A stretch of DNA of 64,000 nt, from NCBI GenBank assembly GCA_014654535.1, contig BNBA01000018.1:25816-89815 (forward strand), written 5' to 3'. This document shows positions 8,527-18,050 of the stretch, one piece after another. The stretch's first letter is position 1. Every line of letters starts with the position of its first letter. The notes beneath the pieces are model-generated. The model saw only the letters and a program-made list of their open reading frames with translations, did not search any database and was not told where the DNA came from. The position numbers and the translations under genes are program-made. The stretch is from Xanthomonas boreopolis. GTDB lineage: Bacteria; Pseudomonadota; Gammaproteobacteria; Xanthomonadales; Xanthomonadaceae.

Positions 8527-9671
8527 AGCTTCTTCAACCGCTCGATCGCCGCATCCAGCGTCGCCTCGTTCTTGGCGAAGCACAGCCGCGCCAGGCGCTG
8601 GCCCTGCGGCGGCGCCTCGTAGAACGGCGACAACGGAATCGCGGCGACGCCCTTCTCGATCGTCAGCCACTTCGCGAACTCGGTGTCCGGCAGGTCGCTG
8701 ACCGCAGAGTAGTCGACCAATTGGAAGTAACCGCCCGGCACCGGCAACGGCTTGAGCCGGGTCCCCAGCAGTTGCTCGCGGAAACGGTCGCGCTTGGCCT
8801 GGTAGAACGCCCCCAGCCGTTCGTCGTGCTCCGGCTCGTCGCGGATCATCGCGGCGAACGCATGCTGGGCCGGGGCGAAGGTCGCGAAGGTGTTGTACTG
8901 GTGGACCTTGCGGAATTCGGCGGTCAGCGCCGGCGGGGCGATCGCGTAGCCGATCTTCCAGCCGGTGCAGTGGTAGGTCTTGCCGAAGCTGGAAACGACG
9001 AAGGCGCGCTCGCGCAGCTCCGGCCAGCGCAGTACCGACTCGTGGCGGCGGCCGTCGAACACGATGTGTTCGTAGACCTCGTCGGAAACCAGGAAGATGT
9101 CGGTGCCGCGCAGCAGGTCGGCCAGCGTGCGCATGTCGTCGGCGGAGAACATCGCGCCGGACGGATTGTGCGGGCTGTTGATCATCAGCAGCCGGGTCTT
9201 CGGCGTGATCGCGGCCTGGACCCTGGCCCAGTCCGGCGCGAAGGTGCGCGGATCCAGCGGCACGTGCACGGCGCGCGCGCCGGCCAGGTCGATCGCCGGC
9301 TCGTAGCAGTCGTAGGCCGGGTCGAGCACGATCACTTCCTCGCCCGGGCGCACCACCGCGTGGATGGCGTTGAAGATCGCCTCGGTGGCGCCGCTGGTCA
9401 CGGTGATCTCGGCATCGGCGTCCACCTGCGCGCCGTAGCAGCGCAAGGCCTTGCCGGCGATCGCCTGGCGCAGCGGCGCCACGCCGGTCATCGGCGGGTA
9501 CTGGTTGTGGCCGGCGCGCATCGCCGCGTCCAGTTCGTCGACCAGCCGCTGCGGCACCGCGAAATCGGGAAAGCCCTGGCCGAGATTGACCGCGCCGTGC
9601 TCGGCCGCCAGTTGCGACATCACGGTGAAGATGGTGGTGCCCACCTTGGGCAGCTTGGTCGTCAGGGGCAT
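8523..9671 (-). CDS. methionine aminotransferase (YbdL-like, PLP-dependent class I/II)
   Basis: Fold-type I aminotransferase converting 2-oxo-4-methylthiobutanoate to methionine with glutamine as preferred donor. Key pieces: [18 protein letters not shown] near the N-terminus, [38 protein letters not shown] and the PLP lysine in [19 protein letters not shown] 9671 gives 382 aa (E. coli YbdL is about 386); the open frame further upstream runs through an intergenic repeat and is not coding. It is paired with the omega-amidase gene downstream. Confidence 0.9.
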   Translation of the reverse strand: MPLTTKLPKVGTTIFTVMSQLAAEHGAVNLGQGFPDFAVPQRLVDELDAAMRAGHNQYPPMTGVAPLRQAIAGKALRCYGAQVDADAEITVTSGATEAIFNAIHAVVRPGEEVIVLDPAYDCYEPAIDLAGARAVHVPLDPRTFAPDWARVQAAITPKTRLLMINSPHNPSGAMFSADDMRTLADLLRGTDIFLVSDEVYEHIVFDGRRHESVLRWPELRERAFVVSSFGKTYHCTGWKIGYAIAPPALTAEFRKVHQYNTFATFAPAQHAFAAMIRDEPEHDERLGAFYQAKRDRFREQLLGTRLKPLPVPGGYFQLVDYSAVSDLPDTEFAKWLTIEKGVAAIPLSPFYEAPPQGQRLARLCFAKNEATLDAAIERLKKL

Positions 9672-9707
9672 CGCGCGATCCAGGAGACGTGGGATCGCGA
9701 GTTTAGC

Positions 9708-9858
9708 CCCTCTCCCGGTGGGGCGAGGAGGCATGGCTTGCACGCCACTGGCGTGCGTGCCTTTGAGTGCCCACGCCGCTGGCTTGGGCCGGGGCGCGAA
9801 GCGAGGGTCGGGGTGAGGGGACGCGCCACCTTCTCCCGCAGGGAGAAGGAATCCCCGG
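9708..9858. repeat. interspersed imperfect palindrome, CCCTCTCCC...GGGAGAAGG family
   Basis: The spacer carries CCCCTCTCCC-GGTGGGGCGAG, an inner ACGCCACTGGCGTGCGTGC palindrome, and GGGTGAGGGG with CTTCTCCCGCAGGGAGAAGG at the end. Related copies lie at 17955-18050, 35726-35850 and 40848-41040, always between genes. Confidence 0.7.
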
Positions 9859-9902
9859 CTACAATGCCGCCCGCCTTCCGCCCTGCCCGGCGCCACTCAC
9901 CG

Positions 9903-10547
9903 ATGACCGATCCGCTGTACTCCGCGCCGCCCCTGCTTGCCGCGCATGCGCTGGCCTTCGCTCGCAACGAGGAGCCGGTGTTCGGCCCGATCGATTTCCA
10001 TGTCGATGCCGGCGAGGCATTGCTGGTCCAGGGCGACAATGGCGCCGGCAAGACCACGCTGCTGCGCCTGCTGGCCGGGCTGCTGCACCTGGAGTCGGGC
10101 CGGATCGAGATCGACGGCAGGCCGGCCAAGCGCGGCGATCGCAGCCGTTTCATCGCCTATCTCGGCCACCTGCCCGGCCTCAAGGCCGACCTGACCACGC
10201 TGGAGAACCTGCACTTCCTGTGCGGCCTGCACGGCCGTCGCACCAAGCAGATGCCCGGCAGCGCGCTGGCGATCGCCGGGCTCGCCGGCTACGAGGACAC
10301 GCCGGTGCGCCAGCTCTCGGCCGGGCAGAAGAAGCGCCTGGCGCTGGCCCGGCTGTGGCTGTCGCCGACACCGCTGTGGCTGCTGGACGAGCCGTACGCC
10401 AACCTCGACCTGGACGGCATCAACCTGGTCAACCGCATGATCTCGGCGCACCTGCGCAGCGGCGGCGGTGCGCTGGTCACCACGCACGGCGCCTACGCCG
10501 CGCCGCCGGTGCGCACCCGCATGCTGGTGCTGGGAGGTGCCGCATGA
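9903..10547 (+). CDS. ccmA: heme exporter ATP-binding protein CcmA
   Basis: ATPase of the CcmABCD complex that releases holo-CcmE during cytochrome c maturation. The 214-residue ABC domain shows Walker [10 protein letters not shown], signature [11 protein letters not shown], Walker [13 protein letters not shown] and a switch histidine in [10 protein letters not shown] 9903 is the family-like start; the frame is open far upstream but through a repeat. ccmB begins inside its stop codon (ATGA). Confidence 0.95.
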   Translation: MTDPLYSAPPLLAAHALAFARNEEPVFGPIDFHVDAGEALLVQGDNGAGKTTLLRLLAGLLHLESGRIEIDGRPAKRGDRSRFIAYLGHLPGLKADLTTLENLHFLCGLHGRRTKQMPGSALAIAGLAGYEDTPVRQLSAGQKKRLALARLWLSPTPLWLLDEPYANLDLDGINLVNRMISAHLRSGGGALVTTHGAYAAPPVRTRMLVLGGAA

Positions 10548-11239
10548 GCGTGCCCTCGCCCACCCCGTCGTTGTGGCAGGCCTCGCGGGCGCTGGTCGCG
10601 CGCGACCTCAGGCTGTTGTGGCGGCGCCGCGGCGACGCCCTGCAGCCGGCGCTGTTCGCGCTGCTGATCGTGGTGCTGTTCGCGCTCGGCCTGGGCACGC
10701 GCCCGGAACTGCTGGCGCAGGCGGCGCCGGCGGTGATGTGGCTCGCCGTGCTGCTGGCCGGGCTGCTGTCGCTTGACTCGCTGTTCCGCGGCGATGTCGA
10801 GGACGGCTCGATGGAGCAATGGCTGCTCGCGCCGGTGCCGTTGTCCTGGCTGATCCTGGTGCGCGTGCTGCTGCACTGGGCCACCAGCGCGCTGCCGCTG
10901 ATCGTGGCCACGCCGCTGCTCGGGGAATTGCTGCACCTGCCGCATGACCGGTTGCCGATGCTGCTGGCATCGTTGGCGCTGGGCACGCCGCTGCTGAGCC
11001 TCCTCGGCGCCGTGGTGGCGGCCCTGACCGTCACCATGAAACGCTCTGGTATTCTCGTGGCGTTGCTGGCGTTGCCGCTGTACGTGCCGGTGCTGGTGTT
11101 CGGCGCCGGCAGCGTCGCCGCCAGCGCGCAGGGACAGGATGCCGTGGGCGCGTTGCTGTTGCTCGGGGCCGGGCTGGTCGCAGGACTGGTGCTGGCGCCG
11201 CTGGCGGCCGCCGCCGCGATCCGCATTTCGTTGAGTTGA
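10544..11239 (+). CDS. ccmB: heme exporter permease CcmB
   Basis: Integral inner-membrane partner of CcmA. The 231 residues hold about six hydrophobic segments (for example [47 protein letters not shown]), with the conserved [22 protein letters not shown] N-terminal motif and [17 protein letters not shown]. Translationally coupled to ccmA by a 4-base overlap. Confidence 0.95.
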   Translation: MSVPSPTPSLWQASRALVARDLRLLWRRRGDALQPALFALLIVVLFALGLGTRPELLAQAAPAVMWLAVLLAGLLSLDSLFRGDVEDGSMEQWLLAPVPLSWLILVRVLLHWATSALPLIVATPLLGELLHLPHDRLPMLLASLALGTPLLSLLGAVVAALTVTMKRSGILVALLALPLYVPVLVFGAGSVAASAQGQDAVGALLLLGAGLVAGLVLAPLAAAAAIRISLS

Positions 11240-11278
11240 CCGGAACCCAAGACAACACCGAGAGCCCACCGCCATCGC

Positions 11279-12028
11279 ATGAACCTCGTCGTCCGCTGGT
11301 TCCACCAACTCGGTTCGCCCCCGTTCTTCGACCGTTTCGCCCGGCGCTGGGCACCGTGGTGCTACGCCGCCGCGCTGGTGCTGCTGGGCCTGGGCCTGTG
11401 GCAGGCCCTGTTCGTGGTCCCGGCCGACTACCAGCAGGGCGACAGCTTCCGCATCCTCTACATCCACGTGCCCAGCGCCTGGATGAGCCTGTTCGTGTTC
11501 GGCCTGATGGCGCTGTACGCGGCCATCGCCCTCATCTGGCGCATCAAGCTGTGCGAGATACTGGCCATGGCCTGCGCCCCGATCGGCGCCGCCTTCACCC
11601 TCGTCACCCTGCTCACCGGCAGCATCTGGGGCAAGCCCATGTGGGGCACCTGGTGGGACTGGGACCCGCGCCTGACCACCGAGCTGATCCTGCTGTTCCT
11701 TTACCTGGGCGTGATCGGCCTGTACCAGGTCATCGACGACCATCGCAACGCCGCCCGCGCGGCCGGCCTGCTGGCCATCGTCGGCGTGGCCCTGCTGCCG
11801 GTGATCCGCTACTCGGTGGTGTGGTGGAACTCGCTGCACCAGGGCCAGACCATCCGCCTGTTCGGGGAATCGAGCATGGACCCGAGCATGCTGCCCCCGC
11901 TGTGGCTGATGGTGTTCGCCACCAAGTTCTGGTTCGCCGGCTCGCTGCTGGTGCGCGCGCGCGCCGACAACCTGCGCCGCGAGGCCGGCAAGGACTGGGT
12001 GGCCAAGCTGGCGGAGGAACGCGCATGA
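11279..12028 (+). CDS. ccmC: heme ABC transporter permease / heme delivery protein CcmC
   Basis: Presents heme to the chaperone CcmE in the periplasm. It has six membrane segments and the WWD signature ([20 protein letters not shown]), flanked by the axial-ligand histidine regions [12 protein letters not shown] and [10 protein letters not shown]. Length 249 aa is normal. It starts 39 bp after ccmB and overlaps ccmD by 4 bases. Confidence 0.96.
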   Translation: MNLVVRWFHQLGSPPFFDRFARRWAPWCYAAALVLLGLGLWQALFVVPADYQQGDSFRILYIHVPSAWMSLFVFGLMALYAAIALIWRIKLCEILAMACAPIGAAFTLVTLLTGSIWGKPMWGTWWDWDPRLTTELILLFLYLGVIGLYQVIDDHRNAARAAGLLAIVGVALLPVIRYSVVWWNSLHQGQTIRLFGESSMDPSMLPPLWLMVFATKFWFAGSLLVRARADNLRREAGKDWVAKLAEERA

Positions 12029-12198
12029 GCTACCTGCCGTATGTGATCGCCGCCTACGCGGTGTTCGCGCTGGTATTGCTGTGGGAGGCGCTGGCGGCGC
12101 GCTGGCAGGTGCGGCGGGCGCTGCGGCAGGCCAGGGCGCGCGGCGCGCGCCGGCGCGGCCAGGCCGCCGCGTCCGCCGATGCGGAGCTGGTACGATGA
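12025..12198 (+). CDS. ccmD: heme exporter protein CcmD
   Basis: Small (57 aa) single-span membrane protein needed to release holo-CcmE from Ccm[23 protein letters not shown] is the membrane helix; the rest is a basic cytoplasmic tail ([13 protein letters not shown]). It is identified by size, topology and its position between ccmC and ccmE, overlapping both by 4 bases. Confidence 0.92.
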   Translation: MSYLPYVIAAYAVFALVLLWEALAARWQVRRALRQARARGARRRGQAAASADAELVR

Positions 12199-12644
12199 AC
12201 CCGGTACGGCGCAGGCGCCTGCTGTGGGTGCTGGTGCTGGTGTTCGCCGGCGGGCTGGCGACCACGCTGGTGGCGATGGCGTTGCAGCGCAACGTCGCCT
12301 ATCTGTACACGCCTTCCGAAGTGCTGCGCGGCGAGGCCGGCGAACAGGCCAGGTTCCGGCTCGGCGGCATGGTCGAGAAGGGCTCGTTCCAGCGCGCACC
12401 CGGTTCGCTGCAGGCGCATTTCCGCGTCACCGACGGCGATGCGCAATTGCCGGTGAGCTACGACCGGATCCTGCCGGACCTGTTCCGCGAGGGCCAGGCG
12501 GTAGTCGCCACCGGGCGCATGCGGGACGGGGTATTCGTCGCCGAGGACGTCCTGGCCAAGCACGACGAGACCTACATGCCCAAGGAAGTGGCCGACAAGA
12601 TGGGCGCGGCGCACAAGAAGCACCAGATGGGGGCGGCGCCGTGA
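12195..12644 (+). CDS. ccmE: cytochrome c maturation heme chaperone CcmE
   Basis: Periplasmic chaperone that binds heme covalently. An N-terminal anchor ([20 protein letters not shown]) is followed by an OB-fold with [10 protein letters not shown] and [12 protein letters not shown]. The heme-binding histidine is H123 in AKHDETYMP with the partner Y127 (HxxxY). At 149 aa it is of normal length. ATGA overlap with ccmD. Confidence 0.96.
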   Translation: MNPVRRRRLLWVLVLVFAGGLATTLVAMALQRNVAYLYTPSEVLRGEAGEQARFRLGGMVEKGSFQRAPGSLQAHFRVTDGDAQLPVSYDRILPDLFREGQAVVATGRMRDGVFVAEDVLAKHDETYMPKEVADKMGAAHKKHQMGAAP

Positions 12645-12716
12645 AGGCCGGGACCCGTGGAAGCGGCGCCGGCCGCATGGCAGCCGCTCTTGATGTTCCC
12701 GGGGCCCGGCTCTCCG

Positions 12717-14651
12717 ATGCTTCCTGAACTCGGCAACATCCTGCTGATCCTCGCCCTGCTGGTCGCCTTGTTGCAGGCGGTGCTGCCGCTGGCCGGCGCG
12801 CAGCGCGGCAATGCGGCGTGGATGGCGGTGGCGCGGCCGGCGGCCTTCGCGCAATTGGCGCTGCTGGCCGGCGCGTTCGGCGTGCTGACGCACGCGTTCG
12901 TGACGCAGGACTTCTCGGTGCGCTACGTCGCCGAGAACTCCAACTCGCTGCTGCCGCTGGTCTACCGCTACTCGGCGGTCTGGGGCGCGCACGAAGGCTC
13001 GCTGCTGCTGTGGACGCTGGTCCTGGGGCTGTGGACGGCGGCGGTGGCGCTGGCGTCGCGCCGCCTGCCCGAGCGCGTCGTCGCGCGGGTGCTGGGGGTG
13101 ATGGCGATCGTCAGCCTCGGCTTCCTGGCCTTCCTGCTGTTCACCTCAAATCCGTTCGCGCGGCTGCTGCCCGCGCCCGTCGAAGGAGGCGATCTCAACC
13201 CGCTGCTGCAGGATCCCGGGCTGATCGTCCACCCGCCGATGCTCTACGCCGGCTACGTCGGCTTTGCCGTGCCGTTCGCGTTCGCGATCGCCGCGCTGCT
13301 GGAAGGCCGCATCGATGCGCAATGGCTGCGCTGGACGCGGCCCTGGACCAACGTCGCCTGGGCCCTCCTGACCCTCGGCATCGCGCTGGGCAGCTGGTGG
13401 GCCTACTACGAGCTGGGCTGGGGCGGCTGGTGGTTCTGGGACCCCGTCGAGAACGCCAGCTTCATGCCATGGCTGGCCGGCACGGCCTTGCTGCACTCGC
13501 AGGCGGTGACCGAGAAGCGCGGCAGCTTCGCCGGCTGGACGCTGCTCTTGGCGATCGCCGCGTTCGCGCTGTCGCTGCTGGGCACGTTCCTGGTGCGCTC
13601 GGGCGTGCTGACCAGCGTGCACTCCTTCGCCGCCGACCCTTCGCGCGGGCTGTTCATCCTGGTGTTCCTGTTGCTGGTGGTGGGCGGTTCGCTGCTGCTG
13701 TACGCGCTGCGTGCGCCGCGCCTGGAGAACCCGGCCGATGCGGCGCGCGCGCGCTTCGCCGGTTCCTCGCGCGAGACGCTGCTGCTGGTCAACAACCTGC
13801 TGCTGAGCTGTGCCTGCGCGATGGTGCTGCTGGGCACGCTCTACCCGCTGCTGGCCGACGCGCTGGAACTCGGCAAGATCTCGGTGGGCCCGCCCTACTT
13901 CGGCACGCTGTTCGTGCTGCTGATGGCGCCGCTGGTGGCGCTGGTGCCGTTCGGCCCGCTGACGCGCTGGCAGCGCGAGCAGGCTTCGCGGCCGCTGGCG
14001 ATGCTGCTGCCGTGGGCGCTGCTGGCCCTGGTCGCGGCCTGCCTGGCCTGGTTCGTGGCGCCGCAGGGCCGGCTCAAGGCGGCCTTCGGCGTGCTCGGCG
14101 CGGCCTGGGTGATGTTCGGCACGCTGCGCTTCGTCGCCAGCCGCTGGCAGGCGCAGGGCCGCCGCCTGACCCCCGAGATGCTGGGCATGTGCCTGGCGCA
14201 CGGCGGCATCGCGGTGTTCCTGGCCGGCGCGCTGCTGGTCGAGGCGCTGAGCGTGCAGCGCGAGGTCGCGCTCGGGCCGGGCCAGTCGCTGCCGCTGGGC
14301 CGCTACGAACTGCGCTTCGACCGCCTCGACGAGCGGCAGGGCCCGAACTACCTGTCCGACCGCGCCACGCTCAGCGTGTTGCGCGACGACCGCGTGGTCG
14401 CCACCCTGCACCCGGAGAAGCGCCGCTACGCCAGCGGCGGCCAGGTGATGACCGAGGCCGGCATCCACCCTGGCTTGTCCGGCGACATCTACGTTGCGCT
14501 GGGGGAACCGCTGGGCAACGATGCCTGGGCGGTACGCGCCCACCTCAAGCCGTTCGTGCGGTGGATCTGGCTGGGCGCGCTGCTGATGGCGCTGGGCGGC
14601 CTGGTGACCGCGGCCGACCGGCGGTTCCGCCGTACCCCGGAGAAGTCCTGA
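12717..14651 (+). CDS. ccmF: heme lyase CcmF
   Basis: Large membrane protein of the heme ligation complex that joins heme to apocytochrome c. ATG 12717 (MLPELGNILLILALLVALLQ) is the family start and gives 644 aa; in-frame ATGs at 12657 and 12693 would only add a non-conserved leader. It has many membrane helices and the WWD motif GWGGWWFWDPVENASFMPWL, plus AVWGAHEGSLLLW. The stop overlaps ccmG by one base. Confidence 0.96.
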   Translation: MLPELGNILLILALLVALLQAVLPLAGAQRGNAAWMAVARPAAFAQLALLAGAFGVLTHAFVTQDFSVRYVAENSNSLLPLVYRYSAVWGAHEGSLLLWTLVLGLWTAAVALASRRLPERVVARVLGVMAIVSLGFLAFLLFTSNPFARLLPAPVEGGDLNPLLQDPGLIVHPPMLYAGYVGFAVPFAFAIAALLEGRIDAQWLRWTRPWTNVAWALLTLGIALGSWWAYYELGWGGWWFWDPVENASFMPWLAGTALLHSQAVTEKRGSFAGWTLLLAIAAFALSLLGTFLVRSGVLTSVHSFAADPSRGLFILVFLLLVVGGSLLLYALRAPRLENPADAARARFAGSSRETLLLVNNLLLSCACAMVLLGTLYPLLADALELGKISVGPPYFGTLFVLLMAPLVALVPFGPLTRWQREQASRPLAMLLPWALLALVAACLAWFVAPQGRLKAAFGVLGAAWVMFGTLRFVASRWQAQGRRLTPEMLGMCLAHGGIAVFLAGALLVEALSVQREVALGPGQSLPLGRYELRFDRLDERQGPNYLSDRATLSVLRDDRVVATLHPEKRRYASGGQVMTEAGIHPGLSGDIYVALGEPLGNDAWAVRAHLKPFVRWIWLGALLMALGGLVTAADRRFRRTPEKS

Positions 14652-15256
14652 TGTCCGATACAAGCCCCCGCCGCCTGCCGACCGCCGCGATCGTCGCCGG
14701 CGTGCTGGCGTTCCTCGCCCTGGCGGCATTGCTGGCCTACGCCGTGAAGCGCTCCGGCGATGGCGACCGCGATGCGCTGCCGTCGGCACTGATCGGCAAG
14801 CGCGCCCCCGACTTCGACCTGCCGTTGCTGCACGAGCCCGACACCCGCGTGCACGCCCGCGACCTGCTCGGCGCGCCGTACGTGCTCAACGTCTGGGGCA
14901 GCTGGTGCCCGGCCTGCCAGGTGGAGCATCCGGTGCTGAGCCGCTTCGCCCTGAGCAAGCGCGTGCGGGTGGTCGGCTACAACTGGAAGGACGACCGCGA
15001 CGAGGCGCTGCGCTGGCTGGAACAGCTCGGCAATCCGTACCTGCTGGTGCTGTTCGATCCCGAGGGCCGCACCGCGATCGACTGGGGCGTGGCCGCCGCG
15101 CCGGAGACCTTCCTGGTGGACGGCAACGGCATCGTGCGCTGGAAGTACAGCGGCGCGCTCACCGACGAGGTGATCCGCAAGCAATTGCTGCCGGCGCTGG
15201 AGAAGGCCGAACGCACCGCGGCGCCCCCTCCGCCTGCCGCCCGCACCGCGCAATGA
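14651..15256 (+). CDS. ccmG: thiol:disulfide interchange protein CcmG/DsbE
   Basis: Membrane-anchored periplasmic thioredoxin that keeps apocytochrome CXXCH thiols reduced. N-terminal anchor IVAGVLAFLALAALLAYAV, then GKRAPDFDLPLL and the active site WGSWCPACQ (C86, C89), and the cis-proline loop APETFLVD. Length 201 aa with a short Pro/Ala tail. It starts on the ccmF stop (TGATG) and overlaps ccmH. Confidence 0.95.
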   Translation: MSDTSPRRLPTAAIVAGVLAFLALAALLAYAVKRSGDGDRDALPSALIGKRAPDFDLPLLHEPDTRVHARDLLGAPYVLNVWGSWCPACQVEHPVLSRFALSKRVRVVGYNWKDDRDEALRWLEQLGNPYLLVLFDPEGRTAIDWGVAAAPETFLVDGNGIVRWKYSGALTDEVIRKQLLPALEKAERTAAPPPPAARTAQ

Positions 15257-15684
15257 AGAAGGCCTTGTTGCTGCTCGCGCTGCTGGCCGCGCCGGCCCTG
15301 GCCGAACCGCTCGGCGACCCGACGCCGCTGCACTATCGCAGCGCCGCCGAGGAGGCGCGCTTCCACGCACTGACCGCCGAGCTGCGCTGCGTACAGTGCC
15401 AGAACCAATCGCTGGCCGATTCCAACGCGCAAATCGCCCAGGACCTGCGCCGCGAGGTGCTCGACCTGATGCAGCGCGGCCGCAGCGACGCGCAGATCAA
15501 GCAGTTCCTGGTCGAGCGCTACGGCGAGTTCGTGTTGTACCGCCCGCAGCTCGAGCGGCGCACCTGGGTGCTGTGGTTCGGCCCGCTGGCCTTGCTGCTG
15601 ATCGGCGGCGCGACCGTGCTGCGCATGGTCCGGCGCCACCGCGATGGGCGCGTGCCGCCGGCCGGCGACGAGCAGGAGTGGTGA
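15253..15684 (+). CDS. ccmH: cytochrome c maturation protein CcmH
   Basis: Thiol oxidoreductase of the heme ligation complex. It has a signal peptide (MKKALLLLALLAAPALA), the conserved LRCVQCQNQSLADS active site (C46, C49), and a C-terminal membrane anchor (WVLWFGPLALLLIGGATVL). At 143 aa it is the short form; the TPR part is a separate gene (ccmI) that follows, unlike the fused E. coli CcmH. Confidence 0.96.
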   Translation: MKKALLLLALLAAPALAEPLGDPTPLHYRSAAEEARFHALTAELRCVQCQNQSLADSNAQIAQDLRREVLDLMQRGRSDAQIKQFLVERYGEFVLYRPQLERRTWVLWFGPLALLLIGGATVLRMVRRHRDGRVPPAGDEQEW

Positions 15685-16733
15685 TGCCGCTGTTCTCCTG
15701 CATCGCCGCCGTCCTCGTGGCCGCCACCCTTGGCGCGGTGCTCTGGCCGCTGTGGCGCCAATCGCGCGGCGTGGTGCTGGCGGGCGTGGCGCTGCTCGGC
15801 CTCGCCTGTTTGGCCATGTATCGCCTGGTCGGCACGCCGGCGGCCGTGGACGCCGTACCCGTCCAGGCCGATACGCCGCGCAGCCTGGACGAGGCCATCG
15901 CGCAGCTGCGCGAGGCGCTGCGGCGCGATCCCCGCCAGGTCGAAGGCTGGCTGCTGCTGGGCCGTTCGCTGATGAACCAGCAGCGCTTCGCCGAGGCGCG
16001 CGATGCGTTCGCGCGCGCGCGCGAACTGGCGCCGGACCAGCCCGAGGTGCTGGTCGCCGCGGCGCAGTCGCGCATGCAGGCCGCCTCCGGCCAGCGCCTG
16101 GACACCACCGCCGTGCAGTGGCTCGAGCACGCCCTGGCGCTGCAACCCGACCACCAGCGCGCCCGCTGGTTCCTCGGCGTGGCGCAGCGCCAGGCCGGCC
16201 AGCCGGCGCAGGCCGCGCGCACCTGGGAACCGCTGCTGGACCAGGTCGACGCCGGCACCCGCGCCGGCTTGCTGGAACAGATCGACCTGGCCCGCCAGGA
16301 GGCCGGCGAACCGCCGCTCGATGCCGCCGCGCCGGCGCCGCGCGCCCTGGCCGTGAAAGTCGCGCTCGATCCCGATTTCGCCGCGCGCGTGCGGCTGCGC
16401 GGCGATGCCAGCGTGTTCGTGATCGCCCGCATCCCGGGCGGCCCGCCGATGCCGGTGGCGGTCGAGAAGCACGCCCTGCAGGAACTGCCGCTGACGGCGA
16501 CGCTGGACGACGGCGACGGCCCGATGCCGACGCAGAAGCTGTCGGCGCTGCCGGAAGTCGAGGTGTTCGCGCGGCTCTCCGCCAGCGGCAACGCCATGCG
16601 CCAGGACGGCGACATCGAATCGGCGCCGGTGCGGGTGAAGCTGCCGGCCGATGCGCCGGTCGAACTGGTGATCGGCAAAGGCCGCGGCCCGGGACTGCAG
16701 GCGGGTGGCTCGGAAGATCAAGGCCGGCCTTGA
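15684..16733 (+). CDS. ccmI: c-type cytochrome biogenesis protein CcmI (TPR)
   Basis: Apocytochrome c chaperone of the CcmFHI complex. Two N-terminal membrane helices (residues about 1-22 and 30-45) precede a TPR domain (SLDEAIAQLREALRRDPRQV, GWLLLGRSLMNQQRFAEARD, ALALQPDHQRARWFLGVAQR) and a C-terminal beta domain of CcmI type (LAVKVALDPDFAARV, SVFVIARIPGGPPMPVAVEK). It begins on the ccmH stop and closes the operon. Confidence 0.93.
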   Translation: MPLFSCIAAVLVAATLGAVLWPLWRQSRGVVLAGVALLGLACLAMYRLVGTPAAVDAVPVQADTPRSLDEAIAQLREALRRDPRQVEGWLLLGRSLMNQQRFAEARDAFARARELAPDQPEVLVAAAQSRMQAASGQRLDTTAVQWLEHALALQPDHQRARWFLGVAQRQAGQPAQAARTWEPLLDQVDAGTRAGLLEQIDLARQEAGEPPLDAAAPAPRALAVKVALDPDFAARVRLRGDASVFVIARIPGGPPMPVAVEKHALQELPLTATLDDGDGPMPTQKLSALPEVEVFARLSASGNAMRQDGDIESAPVRVKLPADAPVELVIGKGRGPGLQAGGSEDQGRP

Positions 16734-16780
16734 CGCGCTTCCGCGAGTCCCGAGCCCCCAGTCCCGTTTAAGATTTCCCG

Positions 16781-17899
16781 ATGACCGAATTCATCCCGCC
16801 CGGAAGCCAGTTCCACGCCCTGCCCTCGCCCTTCCCGATGAAGCGCGGCGGCGCGCTGCATGGCGCGCGCATCGCCTATGAGACCTGGGGCGAACTCGAT
16901 GCCGGGTGCGGCAACGCGATCCTGATCGTCACCGGCCTGTCGCCGAACGCGCATGCCGCGCGCAACGCCGGCAACCCGGAGAACGGCTGGTGGGAGGCGA
17001 TGGTCGGCCCCGGCAAGCCGATCGATACCGATCGCTGGTTCGTGGTCTGCGTGAACTCGCTCGGCGCGTGCAAGGGTTCGACCGGGCCCGCCTCGATCGA
17101 CCCGGCGACCGGCCGGCCCTACCGGCTGTCCTTTCCCGATCTTTCGATCGAGGACGTCGCCGATGCCGCGGCCTCGGTGGTGCGCGCGCTCGGCATCCAG
17201 CAGCTGGCCTGCCTGATCGGCAACTCGATGGGCGGCATGACCGCGCTGGCGCTGCTGCTGCGGCACCCGGGCATCGCGCGCAGCCACATCAACATCTCGG
17301 GCAGCGCGCAGGCGCTGCCGTTCTCGATCGCGATCCGCTCGCTGCAGCGCGAGGCGATCCGCCTGGACCCGAACTGGAACGGCGGCGACTACGACGAGAC
17401 CCGCTACCCCGAGAACGGCATGCGCATGGCGCGCAAGCTCGGCGTCATCACCTATCGCTCGGCCCTGGAATGGGACGGGCGCTTCGGGCGCGTGCGACTG
17501 GATTCCGACCAGGCCGACGACGACCCGTTCGGCCTGGAGTTCCAGGTCGAGAGCTACCTGGAAGGCCACGCGCGGCGCTTCGTGCGCTTCTTCGACCCCA
17601 ACTGCTATCTCTACCTGAGCCGCTCCATGGACTGGTTCGACCTGGCCGAGTACGCCGACGGCGACGTGCTGGCCGGGCTGGCGAAGATCAAGGTCGGCAA
17701 GGCGCTGGCGATCGGCGCCAACACCGACATCCTGTTCCCGGTGCAGCAGCAGGAGCAGATCGCCGAAGGCCTGCGCCAGGGCGGCGCCGAGGCGCAGTTC
17801 CTGGGGCTGGACTCGCCGCAGGGACACGACGCGTTCCTGGTCGATTTCGAGCGGTTCGGGCCCGCGGTGCAGGCGTTTCTTGACGCTCTCGATCGATAG
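16781..17899 (+). CDS. metX: MetX-family acyltransferase (homoserine O-acetyltransferase or serine O-succinyltransferase)
   Basis: Alpha/beta-hydrolase-fold acyltransferase that activates homoserine (or serine) for sulfur-amino-acid synthesis. The triad is visible: nucleophile S149 in IGNSMGGMTAL, D316 in GANTDILFP, H349 in QGHDAF. NSLGACKGSTGPASI is the conserved loop and 372 aa is normal. From memory, several xanthomonad members were reassigned as serine O-succinyltransferases feeding cysteine synthesis, so the exact substrate is left open. It stands 47 bp after ccmI with its own likely promoter region. Confidence 0.9.
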   Translation: MTEFIPPGSQFHALPSPFPMKRGGALHGARIAYETWGELDAGCGNAILIVTGLSPNAHAARNAGNPENGWWEAMVGPGKPIDTDRWFVVCVNSLGACKGSTGPASIDPATGRPYRLSFPDLSIEDVADAAASVVRALGIQQLACLIGNSMGGMTALALLLRHPGIARSHINISGSAQALPFSIAIRSLQREAIRLDPNWNGGDYDETRYPENGMRMARKLGVITYRSALEWDGRFGRVRLDSDQADDDPFGLEFQVESYLEGHARRFVRFFDPNCYLYLSRSMDWFDLAEYADGDVLAGLAKIKVGKALAIGANTDILFPVQQQEQIAEGLRQGGAEAQFLGLDSPQGHDAFLVDFERFGPAVQAFLDALDR

Positions 17900-17954
17900 G
17901 ACGTTGCTGGCCCATTCGCATCCGGTCTCCATCATGAAGGTGTAGCGAGACGCC

Positions 17955-18050
17955 GGATTTTCCTTCTCGCCTCGGCGTGCAGGCGTGTGGCTTGCGAGCC
18001 ATTGGCATGCAAACCGTGCCTTCTCACCCCGGAGGAAGAGGGGCCATGCC
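17955..18050. repeat. interspersed palindromic repeat, copy of the 9708 family
   Basis: TTCCTTCTCGCC...GGCTTGCGAGCCATTGGC-ATGCAAACCGTGCCTTCTC matches the 40848-41040 copy in its GTGCCTTCTC and palindromic core. It overlaps the 3' end of cydC. Confidence 0.55.

Noticed and set aside
16734..16780. SAM or other riboswitch ahead of metX
   Set aside because: Only 47 bp separate ccmI and metX, too short for a known SAM aptamer, and no aptamer pairing is visible.
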